A stretch of DNA of 64,000 nucleotides, taken from positions 971,501 to 1,035,500 of the forward strand of contig CP123444.1 in NCBI GenBank assembly GCA_029866965.1. Reading direction: 5' to 3'. The DNA is from Flavobacteriaceae bacterium YJPT1-3. GTDB lineage: Bacteria; Bacteroidota; Bacteroidia; Flavobacteriales; Flavobacteriaceae. Below, one piece after another: positions 26,748 through 35,990 of this stretch. Numbering within the stretch: the first letter of the stretch is position 1; the number at the start of each line of letters is the position of its first letter. The position numbers were made by a program, and so were the translations under genes. The notes under the pieces are model-generated. The model did not search any database. It had not been told where the DNA came from and saw nothing but the letters and a program-made list of their open reading frames with translations.

Positions 26748-28083
26748 CTCCGCGTAGGGTTTTAACTATGGTTTTAGCGATGATGCGAAGATCCATCAGC
26801 AGGGACCAGTTTTCCATATAAAAAATATCGTACCGCAGTCTGTTGATGATGTGGGCTTCATTCTCCACCTCTCCACGATAACCACTTACCTGTGCCAATC
26901 CTGTGATGCCCGGCTTAACGAAATGGCGCACCATAAATTTGTCGATGCGTTCGGCATACATCTCGGTGTGACTGACCATATGAGGTCTGGGACCAACCAC
27001 CGACATATCACCGATCAAGACATTGACGAATTGAGGAAGTTCATCGAGGCTGGTTTTCCTCAAAAATTGCCCCACGCGGGTGACCCTGACGTCATCCTTG
27101 GTGATTTGATCGACATGCGCCCGATCATTGGGGTACATGGACCGAAATTTAAAACAGTAGAATTCCCGATAATCCAAACCATTGCGACGCTGTTTAAAAA
27201 ATACAGGTCCCTTACTGTCCATTCGTATGGCCAGGGCGATAAGTGGAGTTAACCAAGAAAGCACACCCAAGAGCATCACCACAGCACACAGGACATCGAA
27301 ACTTCGTTTTACTCCCTGGTTGAAGGGTTGCTCTAAGGGGATTTCCCGTAACGAGAGTATAGGATGGATTCCATAGTACTGGTACTTTAGTTTCTTAGTG
27401 AAAATCTGGCGATTATCCGGTAGAAATTTAAGCACCTTGAGGTTGTTATCGACATAATCCACCAATTGCTTAAGCTCCTCATCGGTCAAGTCGGCCAACG
27501 AGCAATACAACTCGTCTATGTTATTAGCTCTGGCAAAGGCAATGGCTTCTTCCACTGAATCTTGAGAAGCATTGGGATCAAAGGCTCTTTTGAATTTATA
27601 GCCATATACTGGATTCTCGAGAAAAAATGATTCCAATTGCTGGGTTTTCTGCGTATCTCCAATAATGATCACATTTCTGAAATTCCCCTTGAAGACCCTA
27701 CGGTATTGCTTGAGCAGGTAGAATACGGCCAATTTATACAAAGCAAGGAAAAGCAGCACAAAGAGTGCATAATAGCCCAGATCCAGAGCCGAAATGGAGG
27801 GCTCAGGAAAAAGGCCAAAGTAAGCACAGACAGTCAATACATAAAAAAGGCATTGCCGGAATAAGAGCTCGATGATGCGCAATAAGGGGGTAAAGCGATA
27901 CACCTCGTAATAGCGGGAATAGGTTGCCGATACCACCCAGCTGACCACCACGATCAAAATAAATAAGACCTGTTCTACACTCTCAGGAATCAGCCAATAC
28001 GCCGTTCCCAAAAGAATACTCAAATCGACCGCGTACGAAAAAGGTCGAAGCAAGCCTGAATATCTCCCTACACGAGCGGTCAT
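26731..28083 (-). CDS. Undecaprenyl-phosphate sugar phosphotransferase (initiating enzyme)
   Basis: 450 residues. Four N-terminal helices and a CoA-binding-like middle domain ([18 protein letters not shown]) lead to the C-terminal catalytic domain: [60 protein letters not shown] and [17 protein letters not shown]. This is the WbaP/WcaJ-type polyisoprenyl-phosphate hexose-1-phosphate transferase. It starts repeat-unit synthesis by loading the first sugar phosphate on the lipid carrier. It overlaps the upstream UXS gene by 4 bp. Confidence 0.95.
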   Translation of the reverse strand: MTARVGRYSGLLRPFSYAVDLSILLGTAYWLIPESVEQVLFILIVVVSWVVSATYSRYYEVYRFTPLLRIIELLFRQCLFYVLTVCAYFGLFPEPSISALDLGYYALFVLLFLALYKLAVFYLLKQYRRVFKGNFRNVIIIGDTQKTQQLESFFLENPVYGYKFKRAFDPNASQDSVEEAIAFARANNIDELYCSLADLTDEELKQLVDYVDNNLKVLKFLPDNRQIFTKKLKYQYYGIHPILSLREIPLEQPFNQGVKRSFDVLCAVVMLLGVLSWLTPLIALAIRMDSKGPVFFKQRRNGLDYREFYCFKFRSMYPNDRAHVDQITKDDVRVTRVGQFLRKTSLDELPQFVNVLIGDMSVVGPRPHMVSHTEMYAERIDKFMVRHFVKPGITGLAQVSGYRGEVENEAHIINRLRYDIFYMENWSLLMDLRIIAKTIVKTLRGDDRAY

Positions 28084-29075
28084 TGAGACTTTCTATTGTG
28101 TTTGCTAAAATCTTTGTGTTCACTTCGTTGGAGGTCTTCAGGACTTAATTCCTTAAAGAACTGATAGGTTTTTTTCATGCCCTCAGCTCGCGAGACTTGT
28201 GGCTCCCAGCCCAAGACTTGTTTGGCCCTGGTGATATCCGGTTGTCGTTGCATAGGATCGTCCTGCGGTAAGGGTTGATATACGATCTTTTGATCGGTGC
28301 CTGTTAGCTTGATGATCTCTTCGGCAAAATCTTTAATAGAGATCTCATCCGGATTGCCAATATTGACGGGGTCGGAATAATCGCTCAACAAGAGGCGGTA
28401 AATCCCTTCTACCTGATCATCTACATAACAAAACGATCGGGTTTGGGACCCATCGCCAAAAACCGTCAGATCTTCTCCGCGTAAGGCTTGCCCGATAAAA
28501 GCAGGGATCACACGTCCGTCATTCAATCGCATCCGGGGTCCATAGGTGTTGAAAATACGTGCGATACGCGTTTCCAGGCCATGAAAGCGGTGATAGGCCA
28601 TGGTGATCGACTCCTGAAAGCGTTTGGCTTCATCATAAACTCCTCGTGGTCCAATGGTGTTGACATTCCCGTAATAGTTTTCATCCTGAGGATGCACCAG
28701 GGGGTCTCCATAGACCTCAGAGGTAGAGGCGATCAAAATACGCGCCTGCTTGTTCATGGCCAGGCCCAGAAGATTATGGGTGCCTAGAGAACCGACCTTT
28801 AGGGTTTGAATCGGAATTTTTAAATAATCAATAGGGCTGGCCGGAGAGGCAAAATGCAAAATGTAGTCTAACCTTCCCGGAACGTGCACAAAGGTGGTGA
28901 CATCATGGTGATAAAACGTAAAACGATCCTCTTTGAACAGGTGTTCAATATTCCGACGATCCCCGGTGATCAAATTGTCCATGCCAATCACTTCGAAACC
29001 TTCTGCAAAGAAGCGATCGCATAGATGAGAGCCCAGAAAACCGGCAGCTCCAGTAATTAATATTCGTTTAGTCAT
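28080..29075 (-). CDS. UDP-glucuronate decarboxylase (UXS-like SDR)
   Basis: 331 residues from the ATG at 29075 ([20 protein letters not shown]). A longer reading from 29144 adds an unlikely 23-residue leader. It is an extended short-chain dehydrogenase: Rossmann GAAGFLGS, active-site STSEVYGDP and GVYDEAKR (YxxxK), and substrate-binding [10 protein letters not shown]. Overall similarity is to UDP-xylose synthase, which converts UDP-glucuronate to UDP-xylose with bound NAD. It would supply xylose (or 4-keto-pentose) to this polysaccharide. A TATCTTTC box at 29096-29103 (minus) is a near-consensus promoter. Confidence 0.88.
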   Translation of the reverse strand: MTKRILITGAAGFLGSHLCDRFFAEGFEVIGMDNLITGDRRNIEHLFKEDRFTFYHHDVTTFVHVPGRLDYILHFASPASPIDYLKIPIQTLKVGSLGTHNLLGLAMNKQARILIASTSEVYGDPLVHPQDENYYGNVNTIGPRGVYDEAKRFQESITMAYHRFHGLETRIARIFNTYGPRMRLNDGRVIPAFIGQALRGEDLTVFGDGSQTRSFCYVDDQVEGIYRLLLSDYSDPVNIGNPDEISIKDFAEEIIKLTGTDQKIVYQPLPQDDPMQRQPDITRAKQVLGWEPQVSRAEGMKKTYQFFKELSPEDLQRSEHKDFSKHNRKSQ

Positions 29076-29242
29076 CTCGATCTGGTTCTGGAGTTGAAAG
29101 ATAAGTGTTTTTATAAAGCTTGAACAGCTCTCTTCAGCCTTCATGCTCGATAGCGGATGATCATACGTGCTTAGCGCATATATCTCCTCTTTGATCGTTA
29201 GTATAGGCAGAAACCATTTATTTTTACCGCTAAAGGATTCAT

Positions 29243-30367
29243 GTGCAAAAACGACGAGTAGTTCATATCGTAGAAGCTCTGGGAGGTGGCGTGTATAGCT
29301 ATTTTATTGAACTGACTCAGGTGTTGGGACCTCATCCGGAGATAGCAACGACGATCATCTACAGTCCGTCACGCCAAGAGATCGATCCTGATCAGGTGGT
29401 CACCGACTTTCATCCTGCGGTTGAACTCATCGCCCTGCCTATGCAACGCAAACTGCACCCGCTGAAGGATTGGCAGACCCTTAATGAACTCACGCGATTG
29501 CTGGGACATCTACAACCCGACATTCTGCATTTACACTCCTCAAAAATCAGTGTTTTAGGACGTCTCGCTAAATCTCGGGCTCACCTGGATTGCCGCTGCT
29601 ATTACAGTCCACATGGCTACGCCTTCTTGCGCCAGGACATTTCCGGATGGAAGCGCGCATTCTATAAGCAGATCGAAAAGTGGATGGCCAAACACTATGG
29701 AGGGATTACCCTCGCCTGCGGAGATACAGAATGGGCCTATGCTCAGGAAATGGGTCCGGCCCTACTCATTCGAAATGGTGTCCCCATAGCGCGTGTAGAG
29801 CAATACCGCCGCAGCGCGAACACTAGTGGGCCTCTTCAGATTGGTATTCTAGGCCGGATCACGGAAGCGCGCGATCCCGCATTTTTCAACACCCTGGCTA
29901 AACGGCATCCCGAACTGGAGTTTATCTGGATTGGTGATGGGCATCAAAGGACCATATTGACCAGTCCGAACATCAAGGTCACCGGCTGGTTTATGGATCG
30001 AGAACAGGCCTGGGAATGCTTGAGTAGTTTAGATGTCTATTTGCAGATCTCGTTGTGGGAGGGATTGCCTCTAGCCCCCCTGGAAGCCATGGCCATGCAT
30101 TTACCGGTGATCGCTTCACGGGTGATCGGCAATCAGGACATCGTGAAGCACGGGGAAACCGGATACCTCTGTACGAGTCTTAACGAGTTTGACCAGGCGA
30201 TCGAAAAATTGAAAAGTCCGGAGCACCGACGAGAGCTCGGGCAGCAAGGGCGGGCACGTGTTGCTGATTTTTTTGACAGCACTAAAAATTTTAAACAGTT
30301 GATCGAGCTCTACCTCCAGACTGATGCAGCCAGCGATGTGCAAATAGGCTCATCCACAGCGCGCTAA
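29243..30367 (+). CDS. Glycosyltransferase family 4
   Basis: 374 residues from a GTG at 29243; the overlapping ATG two bases earlier hits a stop after six codons. The GT-B fold shows [16 protein letters not shown] at the N-terminus, [13 protein letters not shown], then [16 protein letters not shown] and the donor-binding [20 protein letters not shown]. It is the only plus-strand gene between 26 kb and 40 kb and has its own start region. Its 3' end overlaps the convergent O-antigen-ligase-like gene by 77 bp. Confidence 0.9.
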   Translation: MQKRRVVHIVEALGGGVYSYFIELTQVLGPHPEIATTIIYSPSRQEIDPDQVVTDFHPAVELIALPMQRKLHPLKDWQTLNELTRLLGHLQPDILHLHSSKISVLGRLAKSRAHLDCRCYYSPHGYAFLRQDISGWKRAFYKQIEKWMAKHYGGITLACGDTEWAYAQEMGPALLIRNGVPIARVEQYRRSANTSGPLQIGILGRITEARDPAFFNTLAKRHPELEFIWIGDGHQRTILTSPNIKVTGWFMDREQAWECLSSLDVYLQISLWEGLPLAPLEAMAMHLPVIASRVIGNQDIVKHGETGYLCTSLNEFDQAIEKLKSPEHRRELGQQGRARVADFFDSTKNFKQLIELYLQTDAASDVQIGSSTAR

Positions 30368-31580
30368 AGACGATGCCATCAAAACGAATTAGGAAATCGT
30401 CTACTAAATTTGCGGTCAGAAAGTTCCAAAAGAAAAAGAGCACAAGGGGATCCCGCAATTGAATCCCTAAATAAGCGGGAAAGCTCATAAAGAGCAGGGC
30501 CACCATTAACCCCAGAAAACCGAATTTGATGCTGAAGTCCAGAAACTGATTATGCGCCGGAAAGTCATAAGTTGCTAAAAACTGCTGATTGCTGTCCTCG
30601 TAGTATTGATTCAGAGCTTCTTTCCCATCCGCAGCTCCGGTACCCCAGGGAAGGTTGTTGCGGGCGACCTCTGACGCCGACTTCCATATACTTACTCTGG
30701 TGACCAGAGCATTGTAGACTGTCACTTCGGGACGATCGATCTCATCCAAACGGCCCACTTTATCCATATGTGCAAAGGTTACGGTGCTATACTTTTCGAG
30801 AATGTGCGGAAACGCTTTCGCGAAAGCGAAAAATAACCCTGCACAGATCGCTAAACTGATAAACGCCAAATTGAGGGCTTTTCTGCTTGAACTTGCTTTC
30901 CACAGATAAAAAACCAGAATCAAAAGAATACCCAGCAAGGCATTGACTATGGCTAAACGGGTGTTGACGAAAAGCAACATAAACGCTGACACTACAAAAA
31001 GAAGTAACCGGCCACCAATCAAAAGAGCTTTATGTTTTTTCCAGTAGGCCTGTGCCAAAAGAAAGAAATTGACAACCACCAAAAACGCGATGTGCAGATT
31101 TAGAGCGGGGGCATGACTTCGCAGGGATTTCGCAAAGACATATCCCATTTCCCAAAGCTCACGCCCGGCAAGATACTTTACAAAAAATTCACTTTTAGCC
31201 AAAGCGAACCAGCCCAGGCAGCCTATCAAGACCAAGGTAAAAATCAAAGAATATCCACGCAGTATATAAAGCCAACGGATGGCCGGTTTCCTTCCAATCA
31301 GAAACAGAGGCACCAGGAACAGGGCCAATCGCTTTTCTCCGTGCTTAATGCCTTCGAGCCAGTCTGTATTGTTCCAGAAAAAGAGTATATCCAGCAAGAG
31401 AGGAGCCGCGATGATGGCTATGCATATCCATTGCCATTTTCCGTACTGAAGTTGTTTGTACTGCCCTACATTAAAAGCAACAAAGACAAATAACAAAGCG
31501 GTTGCCGGAATGCGAAATACCGCCAAACTCAGCAACAGAATGAGGATTATCTCAAAATAATTAATCTTTCTTTCCTCCAA
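30291..31580 (-). CDS. O-antigen ligase/polymerase family membrane protein
   Basis: About 429 residues with ten or more helices and a large extracytoplasmic loop containing NNLPWGTGAADGKEALNQYY and YDFPAHNQFLDFSIKFGFLG, the Wzy_C/WaaL-type motif. It would polymerise repeat units or ligate them. No ATG is available near the expected start: a TTG at 31580 gives MEERKINYFEIILILLLSL. A GTG at 31667 would lie deep in the upstream gene, and an ATT at 31565 follows a GGAGG at ideal spacing. The palindrome at 30814-30827 encodes AFAKA. Confidence 0.8.
   Translation of the reverse strand: MEERKINYFEIILILLLSLAVFRIPATALLFVFVAFNVGQYKQLQYGKWQWICIAIIAAPLLLDILFFWNNTDWLEGIKHGEKRLALFLVPLFLIGRKPAIRWLYILRGYSLIFTLVLIGCLGWFALAKSEFFVKYLAGRELWEMGYVFAKSLRSHAPALNLHIAFLVVVNFFLLAQAYWKKHKALLIGGRLLLFVVSAFMLLFVNTRLAIVNALLGILLILVFYLWKASSSRKALNLAFISLAICAGLFFAFAKAFPHILEKYSTVTFAHMDKVGRLDEIDRPEVTVYNALVTRVSIWKSASEVARNNLPWGTGAADGKEALNQYYEDSNQQFLATYDFPAHNQFLDFSIKFGFLGLMVALLFMSFPAYLGIQLRDPLVLFFFWNFLTANLVDDFLIRFDGIVFSALWMSLFAHRWLHQSGGRARSTV
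30814..30827. repeat. GCTTTCGCGAAAGC palindrome, copy 7
   Basis: Exact copy with flanking C/G, inside the O-antigen-ligase-like gene; encodes AFAKA. Confidence 0.95.
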
Positions 31581-32625
31581 AATAGTCAAAGTATAAACAG
31601 TAAAAAAACAGGGGGAACACCCCCAATTTATGGCGGATTGCTGAGCCCAGGTCGGGTTCAAAAACACCCTGAATGATCAGGTAAGAGAATACAAAAAAGA
31701 ACATCCAGAGGGCGTATGGATAGGCTTTTCGACGTCTCAGGCAAATGGCAAAATGATAGATGAGTATTCCCATCAAGACCAATTGCCAGAGTATAAAAGC
31801 CAGAATTTGTGGCTTCAAAAAATGAGTGATCCCATTAACCGGAAAATTCACCGTTAAGAAGCCGTAAACAATTCCAATGGATTCGCCGTACCAGGTATCG
31901 GTTTTTACCGGAGATACGATCATTGAACTGGCATCCGGACTGCCCTGGCGAAACACATTCAGCGCCTCACGGGTTTCTTCAGAAAAATTAGTGCCCTTGA
32001 CAAAACCGTAGGATAAGGAGAGTAGGATGATCACTCCAAGCGCTGCAGTAATGGCCGCTAATACCGGGGCTCGCATGGGTACCAGGCTAAACAGATAAAA
32101 GACCAGGGCCAACACCGGGATCAAGGCAAAATACGGTCGGAACCAAAGTCCGAAGAGCACCAATACTACGCACAGGATCAATACGGTATAGTTTCTGGGA
32201 TAGCGCTGACGCGAAAGAATATTGACCAGGGCCGCCATGACCAAAAAGGTAATAAACTCTTTGGAAGGCATAGCAATAAAGAATGCGATCAACAGCAGGG
32301 AGAGGTAGGTTACTGCATTGCGTAGCGTCCATTGATGGAAGACAGTGGGAATTCCAATTCGAGATAGGGCGTAGAAAAGTATGGGAATCTGTATACCGGC
32401 TATCAGCCAGAAAGGGAGCTGACCTAAACCTGTGTAGTGATAAAAGGACATACTTATCGGATAGCTTCCCCACCAGCCTTTTTCATTGTAGGTGTCGCGA
32501 GCAATAATCCAGGCATCATAAAAATAACGGTCGGGTAACAAAAAACTAGACATCATGCCTAGTGCGATAGTGAGAATCATGATCCCCAGGAAAACTGCCT
32601 TGTGCTGTTTGATCTGTAAGCCCAT
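31561..32625 (-). CDS. Polytopic membrane protein of the polysaccharide locus
   Basis: 354 residues with about ten hydrophobic helices, no soluble catalytic domain and a periplasmic-looking segment near residues 210-260 (EETREALNVFRQGSPDASSM). The layout resembles EpsG/Wzy-type polymerase subunits, but I cannot name a family. It lies between a GT2 gene (7-bp gap) and the ligase-like gene (20-bp overlap), so one of the two membrane proteins is probably the polymerase. Confidence 0.65.
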   Translation of the reverse strand: MGLQIKQHKAVFLGIMILTIALGMMSSFLLPDRYFYDAWIIARDTYNEKGWWGSYPISMSFYHYTGLGQLPFWLIAGIQIPILFYALSRIGIPTVFHQWTLRNAVTYLSLLLIAFFIAMPSKEFITFLVMAALVNILSRQRYPRNYTVLILCVVLVLFGLWFRPYFALIPVLALVFYLFSLVPMRAPVLAAITAALGVIILLSLSYGFVKGTNFSEETREALNVFRQGSPDASSMIVSPVKTDTWYGESIGIVYGFLTVNFPVNGITHFLKPQILAFILWQLVLMGILIYHFAICLRRRKAYPYALWMFFFVFSYLIIQGVFEPDLGSAIRHKLGVFPLFFYCLYFDYFGGKKD

Positions 32626-32632
32626 ACGAGCA

Positions 32633-33652
32633 TTAAAGGTACGTTTTCATTCGCTTCTGAAGTTGACGAAGACGGCTATACGCGAAGAGGGCGTTGGGAA
32701 GCAGGCTGTAAGGTATCACCCGACTCATACGAGCGACCTGGTCCATTTTCTTGCTTCTCCCTTTGCGGATCAGGTAAGCCCATTCTTTCAGGTACGGTTT
32801 GATTTTCACTCTAGCCTTTTTATTCAAGAGCGGGTAAAACATCAATAAATCGATAAAGTTGGTCGCCCAATAATTCTCCAATCCGGTTTTTAAGGAGGCA
32901 TCTGCTTGTCTCACTTGGCTCAGTCCATTTCGGATCATCTCAAAAACATTTTCAACGTGCTGGGAGGTTAAGTTTTGGGTCACTGAGCCCCCTCCACCTT
33001 GCCGATAATGGTAAAAGGCCGAGGGGAATAGCGCATAAGTGGAAAGAGGAGGGACCAGATCTGCACACCATTTCATGTCTTCCGCCCTGACGCCTTGTGG
33101 GAAAAAAAGGTGATGATTAGTAAGTAGTTCTCGTTTAATAATCTTATCCCAAGGGCTTGGTGCAAAAACGCCTTGATAGACCAACTCTTCAAAATGCTCC
33201 CCAAAAAATCCGTGGTTTGTAATACCCTCAGGAAAGAATTGGGACTCCATCTGTCGGGGAGCATAATAACGTATAACGGGATGCAGAATGATGTCCGGAG
33301 CCCTAGAAGCTATTAAATCATCCAGCTCATTCAGAATTTGTGTTCCCTTCCAAAAATCATCGGCATCCACAAAGAGAATATAGGTGCCGCGAGCTTCTTG
33401 TATTCCTAGGTTTCGTGCAGCTGAGGCACCTTGATTGGAGGGCAAATGATGTACCCGTACCTGGGGGTACGCAGCGGCATACTGATCGCAGATCGCGCCA
33501 GAGTCATCGGTAGAATGGTCGTCAATCAATAATACTTCGTAGTGCTTATGGGCTTGAACAAGCAGGCTGTCTACACAACTTTTAAGATAGGGCTGGGCAT
33601 TGAATACCGGAACGATGATACTGTATCGAATGTTTGTGGTCCCTTCAGCCAT
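32633..33652 (-). CDS. Glycosyltransferase family 2
   Basis: 339 residues. GT-A start YSIIVPVFNAQPYLKSCVDS, VLLIDDHSTDDSGAICDQYA and the DxD motif ILFVDADDFWKG are intact. The C-terminal ~100 residues are basic and helical (KARVKIKPYLKEWAYLIRKG), probably membrane-attaching. It should add a sugar to the lipid-linked repeat unit. Start and stop codons abut the flippase gene (shared base at 33652). Confidence 0.92.
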   Translation of the reverse strand: MAEGTTNIRYSIIVPVFNAQPYLKSCVDSLLVQAHKHYEVLLIDDHSTDDSGAICDQYAAAYPQVRVHHLPSNQGASAARNLGIQEARGTYILFVDADDFWKGTQILNELDDLIASRAPDIILHPVIRYYAPRQMESQFFPEGITNHGFFGEHFEELVYQGVFAPSPWDKIIKRELLTNHHLFFPQGVRAEDMKWCADLVPPLSTYALFPSAFYHYRQGGGGSVTQNLTSQHVENVFEMIRNGLSQVRQADASLKTGLENYWATNFIDLLMFYPLLNKKARVKIKPYLKEWAYLIRKGRSKKMDQVARMSRVIPYSLLPNALFAYSRLRQLQKRMKTYL

Positions 33653-34953
33653 CAGTGCAGAAATAGTTTAATCTGTCGACTTCGGTACGCATAGATCAGA
33701 GCCGCACTATTCCAGAACAGCACACTGATGGCCGAAGCCGCTGCAGCTCCCTCCATACCGTAAGTGGGCACCAGAAAGGCATTCAAAATGATATTGATAA
33801 GAACTGTTAGGATCATGATGTATTGAAAAACCTTTTGTTTTCCGGTCATGTTGAAGTATGGGGCTACGGTGCCGCATAGTGTACTTAGAAAATGACCGGC
33901 TAACAGCAGCAGTAAGGCGTCTCGACCTAGGGCATAGCCCGATCCAAACCAACCCATGATCCACTGAGCCCCGATGGCAATAAATAGCAGTATCGGGAAA
34001 GAAAGTATAAAGATTAAACGCGACGCTCGTTTCAACAAAAGCTTGAGTTGTACATGCTCGGCTTTTGAGTGAAGCTCGGCAATCTTGGGCGACACCAGAG
34101 CATTGATCGTATTGACAATCATGGCGATCAACAACATGATTTTTAAGGCAACCGCATAAATGGCAATTTCTGCAAAGTCCCTGTACTTCTTTAAAAAGAT
34201 GATGTCAATACTGACTAAGAGGAAAAAGCCCAAACCACTGATCATCATGGGGTAGGATTGACGAATGATTTTTGGAATGCTGATGGAGGTTTTAAAAACA
34301 GTTATTCGTTTTAGTAAACTCAAATGAACGGTTGAAACTAAAGCGAGTAGAATAAAACCGCCCAGAAAGACCTCTATCAAATACTCCTCCAGACCTAACA
34401 GATAAAGCGCGATTGCTCCGAGCAACAAAGGACTGTATTTTATTAAGCCCCGATAGCCTTCAGACCAATGCGTCTTGCCGAAGGCACGGAAGACCTCGGT
34501 ATTCAATAAGGTGAGGCCATAAAAAAAGAGTACGGATACGGTTTTGATTAGAAGGGTGCTTGTGGTCCGTTCTTCAAAGAAATACCATAAGGCTTCTTGT
34601 GGTATCATCAGGACAGCCAAAAGAACGAGCAAAGAGCTGATCAAAAGAAGCCCGACCATCCGTAAATACACAGCCAGAAGCTCGGCGAACACACCGCGAC
34701 TTTTCAGATATCCAGCAAAGTAAAGAATGGACTGGTCTGTCCCGATCAAAACGAAAGCCCCTAAAAGTAACAATAACGCTCTCGAAAACTCATAAGCTCC
34801 CACCACCTCGGTGGCGTAAAAATTGGTTAAAAACAGGGTGGTTCCAAACAAGAGCAGAACCCCCAAAAAGCGCAAGAGTAAGGCTGACAAACTCCCGCTC
34901 ATTTCGTGGGCTTGAAGTAGATCGAGAATTACCGTTTTTGCTTTATGGAACAT
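33652..34953 (-). CDS. Wzx-type oligosaccharide flippase
   Basis: 433 residues, about 12-14 membrane helices, with the MOP-superfamily start LLLRFLGVLLLFGTTLFLTN and the internal segment IIRQSYPMMISGLGFFLLVS. It should flip the completed lipid-linked repeat unit across the inner membrane. Unlike the first flippase gene in the window (3410-4836), this one is intact. It is the gene next after the chain-length protein (47-bp gap). Confidence 0.9.
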   Translation of the reverse strand: MFHKAKTVILDLLQAHEMSGSLSALLLRFLGVLLLFGTTLFLTNFYATEVVGAYEFSRALLLLLGAFVLIGTDQSILYFAGYLKSRGVFAELLAVYLRMVGLLLISSLLVLLAVLMIPQEALWYFFEERTTSTLLIKTVSVLFFYGLTLLNTEVFRAFGKTHWSEGYRGLIKYSPLLLGAIALYLLGLEEYLIEVFLGGFILLALVSTVHLSLLKRITVFKTSISIPKIIRQSYPMMISGLGFFLLVSIDIIFLKKYRDFAEIAIYAVALKIMLLIAMIVNTINALVSPKIAELHSKAEHVQLKLLLKRASRLIFILSFPILLFIAIGAQWIMGWFGSGYALGRDALLLLLAGHFLSTLCGTVAPYFNMTGKQKVFQYIMILTVLINIILNAFLVPTYGMEGAAAASAISVLFWNSAALIYAYRSRQIKLFLH

Positions 34954-35000
34954 GAATGGGTCAATGAATGGGTCCGCTCAGCAAAGATCGGCCCCGGCCG

Positions 35001-35990
35001 TTAATCAGATTCGTGGGCGTATCCCTCTACGATTTTATAACACCAGATAAGAAAATTGAAAAGTAGAAAGAGCAGCACCAGGACAACAGGGGTAAATAAG
35101 AATTTATTACGAACAACGACCTGATTCTTGATCACTTCAGGATCATTAATCACGTAGAGCAAACGGTCTAATTGGATCAGCTCCGAGCGCAACTTCGTAT
35201 TCTCCTCAAGCAGCCGTTCTTTTTGCTCTAAGATGCCTTCCATGCCTGCAGCATCACTCCCAAAAGCGATTAATTGTTGTCCCTTAAAATCATTTTTATC
35301 CGCCAATGTAGCATTGACATTGACCAGCAAGCTGTCAACTTGAGCTAAGGTGAATGCATTACTTTTCAATCGCTCTCGATAGGAACTTACCAATTGACCC
35401 CGCTCTTTTTGAAGCGCATCGTTTTTTTCTACAAAGTCCAGCAACGGCTGTAGGCTTTCCTCGGTTCCTTTTGGACCCAGGGTGAGTGTGACCGTGTGGT
35501 ATTTATAATCGTAATGAAAAGTTTCATTTTGAGAGAAGTCCTCTTCATCATTCAGATTTTTCAAGAGCTGTATGGTCTGACCCTCGCTATAGCCTTGGTA
35601 TTTATCCAGAATATCCCGCACATTAATTACAGGATCTATGGATATCTCTTTCAAGCTTTTCAAGGCCTTGGAAGAAACTCCCGTCTGTAAAAGAAACACC
35701 GTATCCTTCTGCTTGATCTTGGAGTTGAGTAATGAGATCGCATCATAAACGTAAGGCGTGCTATTGACATTGGGTTGTACCAGCAGATTGATCGATCGTT
35801 TAGGGTTTTCGAAGCTGTCCCAGACCAAACCAATTCCTAAGCCGACCAAAAAAAGGACCATAAGAATTACGGCCTTGCGAACAATAAAACTGACCCCGTG
35901 GTAGATGGCTACAAGAATGCCTTTAAAGAATTTTTTGATCCCATTCAGCACATGGGTGAGATCGAGATCGTGCACTTCATTTTCTTTCAT
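35001..35990 (-). CDS. Wzz-like chain-length/export protein
   Basis: 329 residues. A membrane helix near residues 41-57 and another near 297-317 flank a large periplasmic domain with coiled coil (MEGILEQKERLLEENTKLRS). This is the layout of polysaccharide co-polymerases, though the usual Pro-Gly-rich motif before the second helix is not obvious. It should set polymer length together with the Wzy-type protein. The start overlaps the end of the upstream gene by 4 bp (ATGA). Confidence 0.7.
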   Translation of the reverse strand: MKENEVHDLDLTHVLNGIKKFFKGILVAIYHGVSFIVRKAVILMVLFLVGLGIGLVWDSFENPKRSINLLVQPNVNSTPYVYDAISLLNSKIKQKDTVFLLQTGVSSKALKSLKEISIDPVINVRDILDKYQGYSEGQTIQLLKNLNDEEDFSQNETFHYDYKYHTVTLTLGPKGTEESLQPLLDFVEKNDALQKERGQLVSSYRERLKSNAFTLAQVDSLLVNVNATLADKNDFKGQQLIAFGSDAAGMEGILEQKERLLEENTKLRSELIQLDRLLYVINDPEVIKNQVVVRNKFLFTPVVLVLLFLLFNFLIWCYKIVEGYAHESD

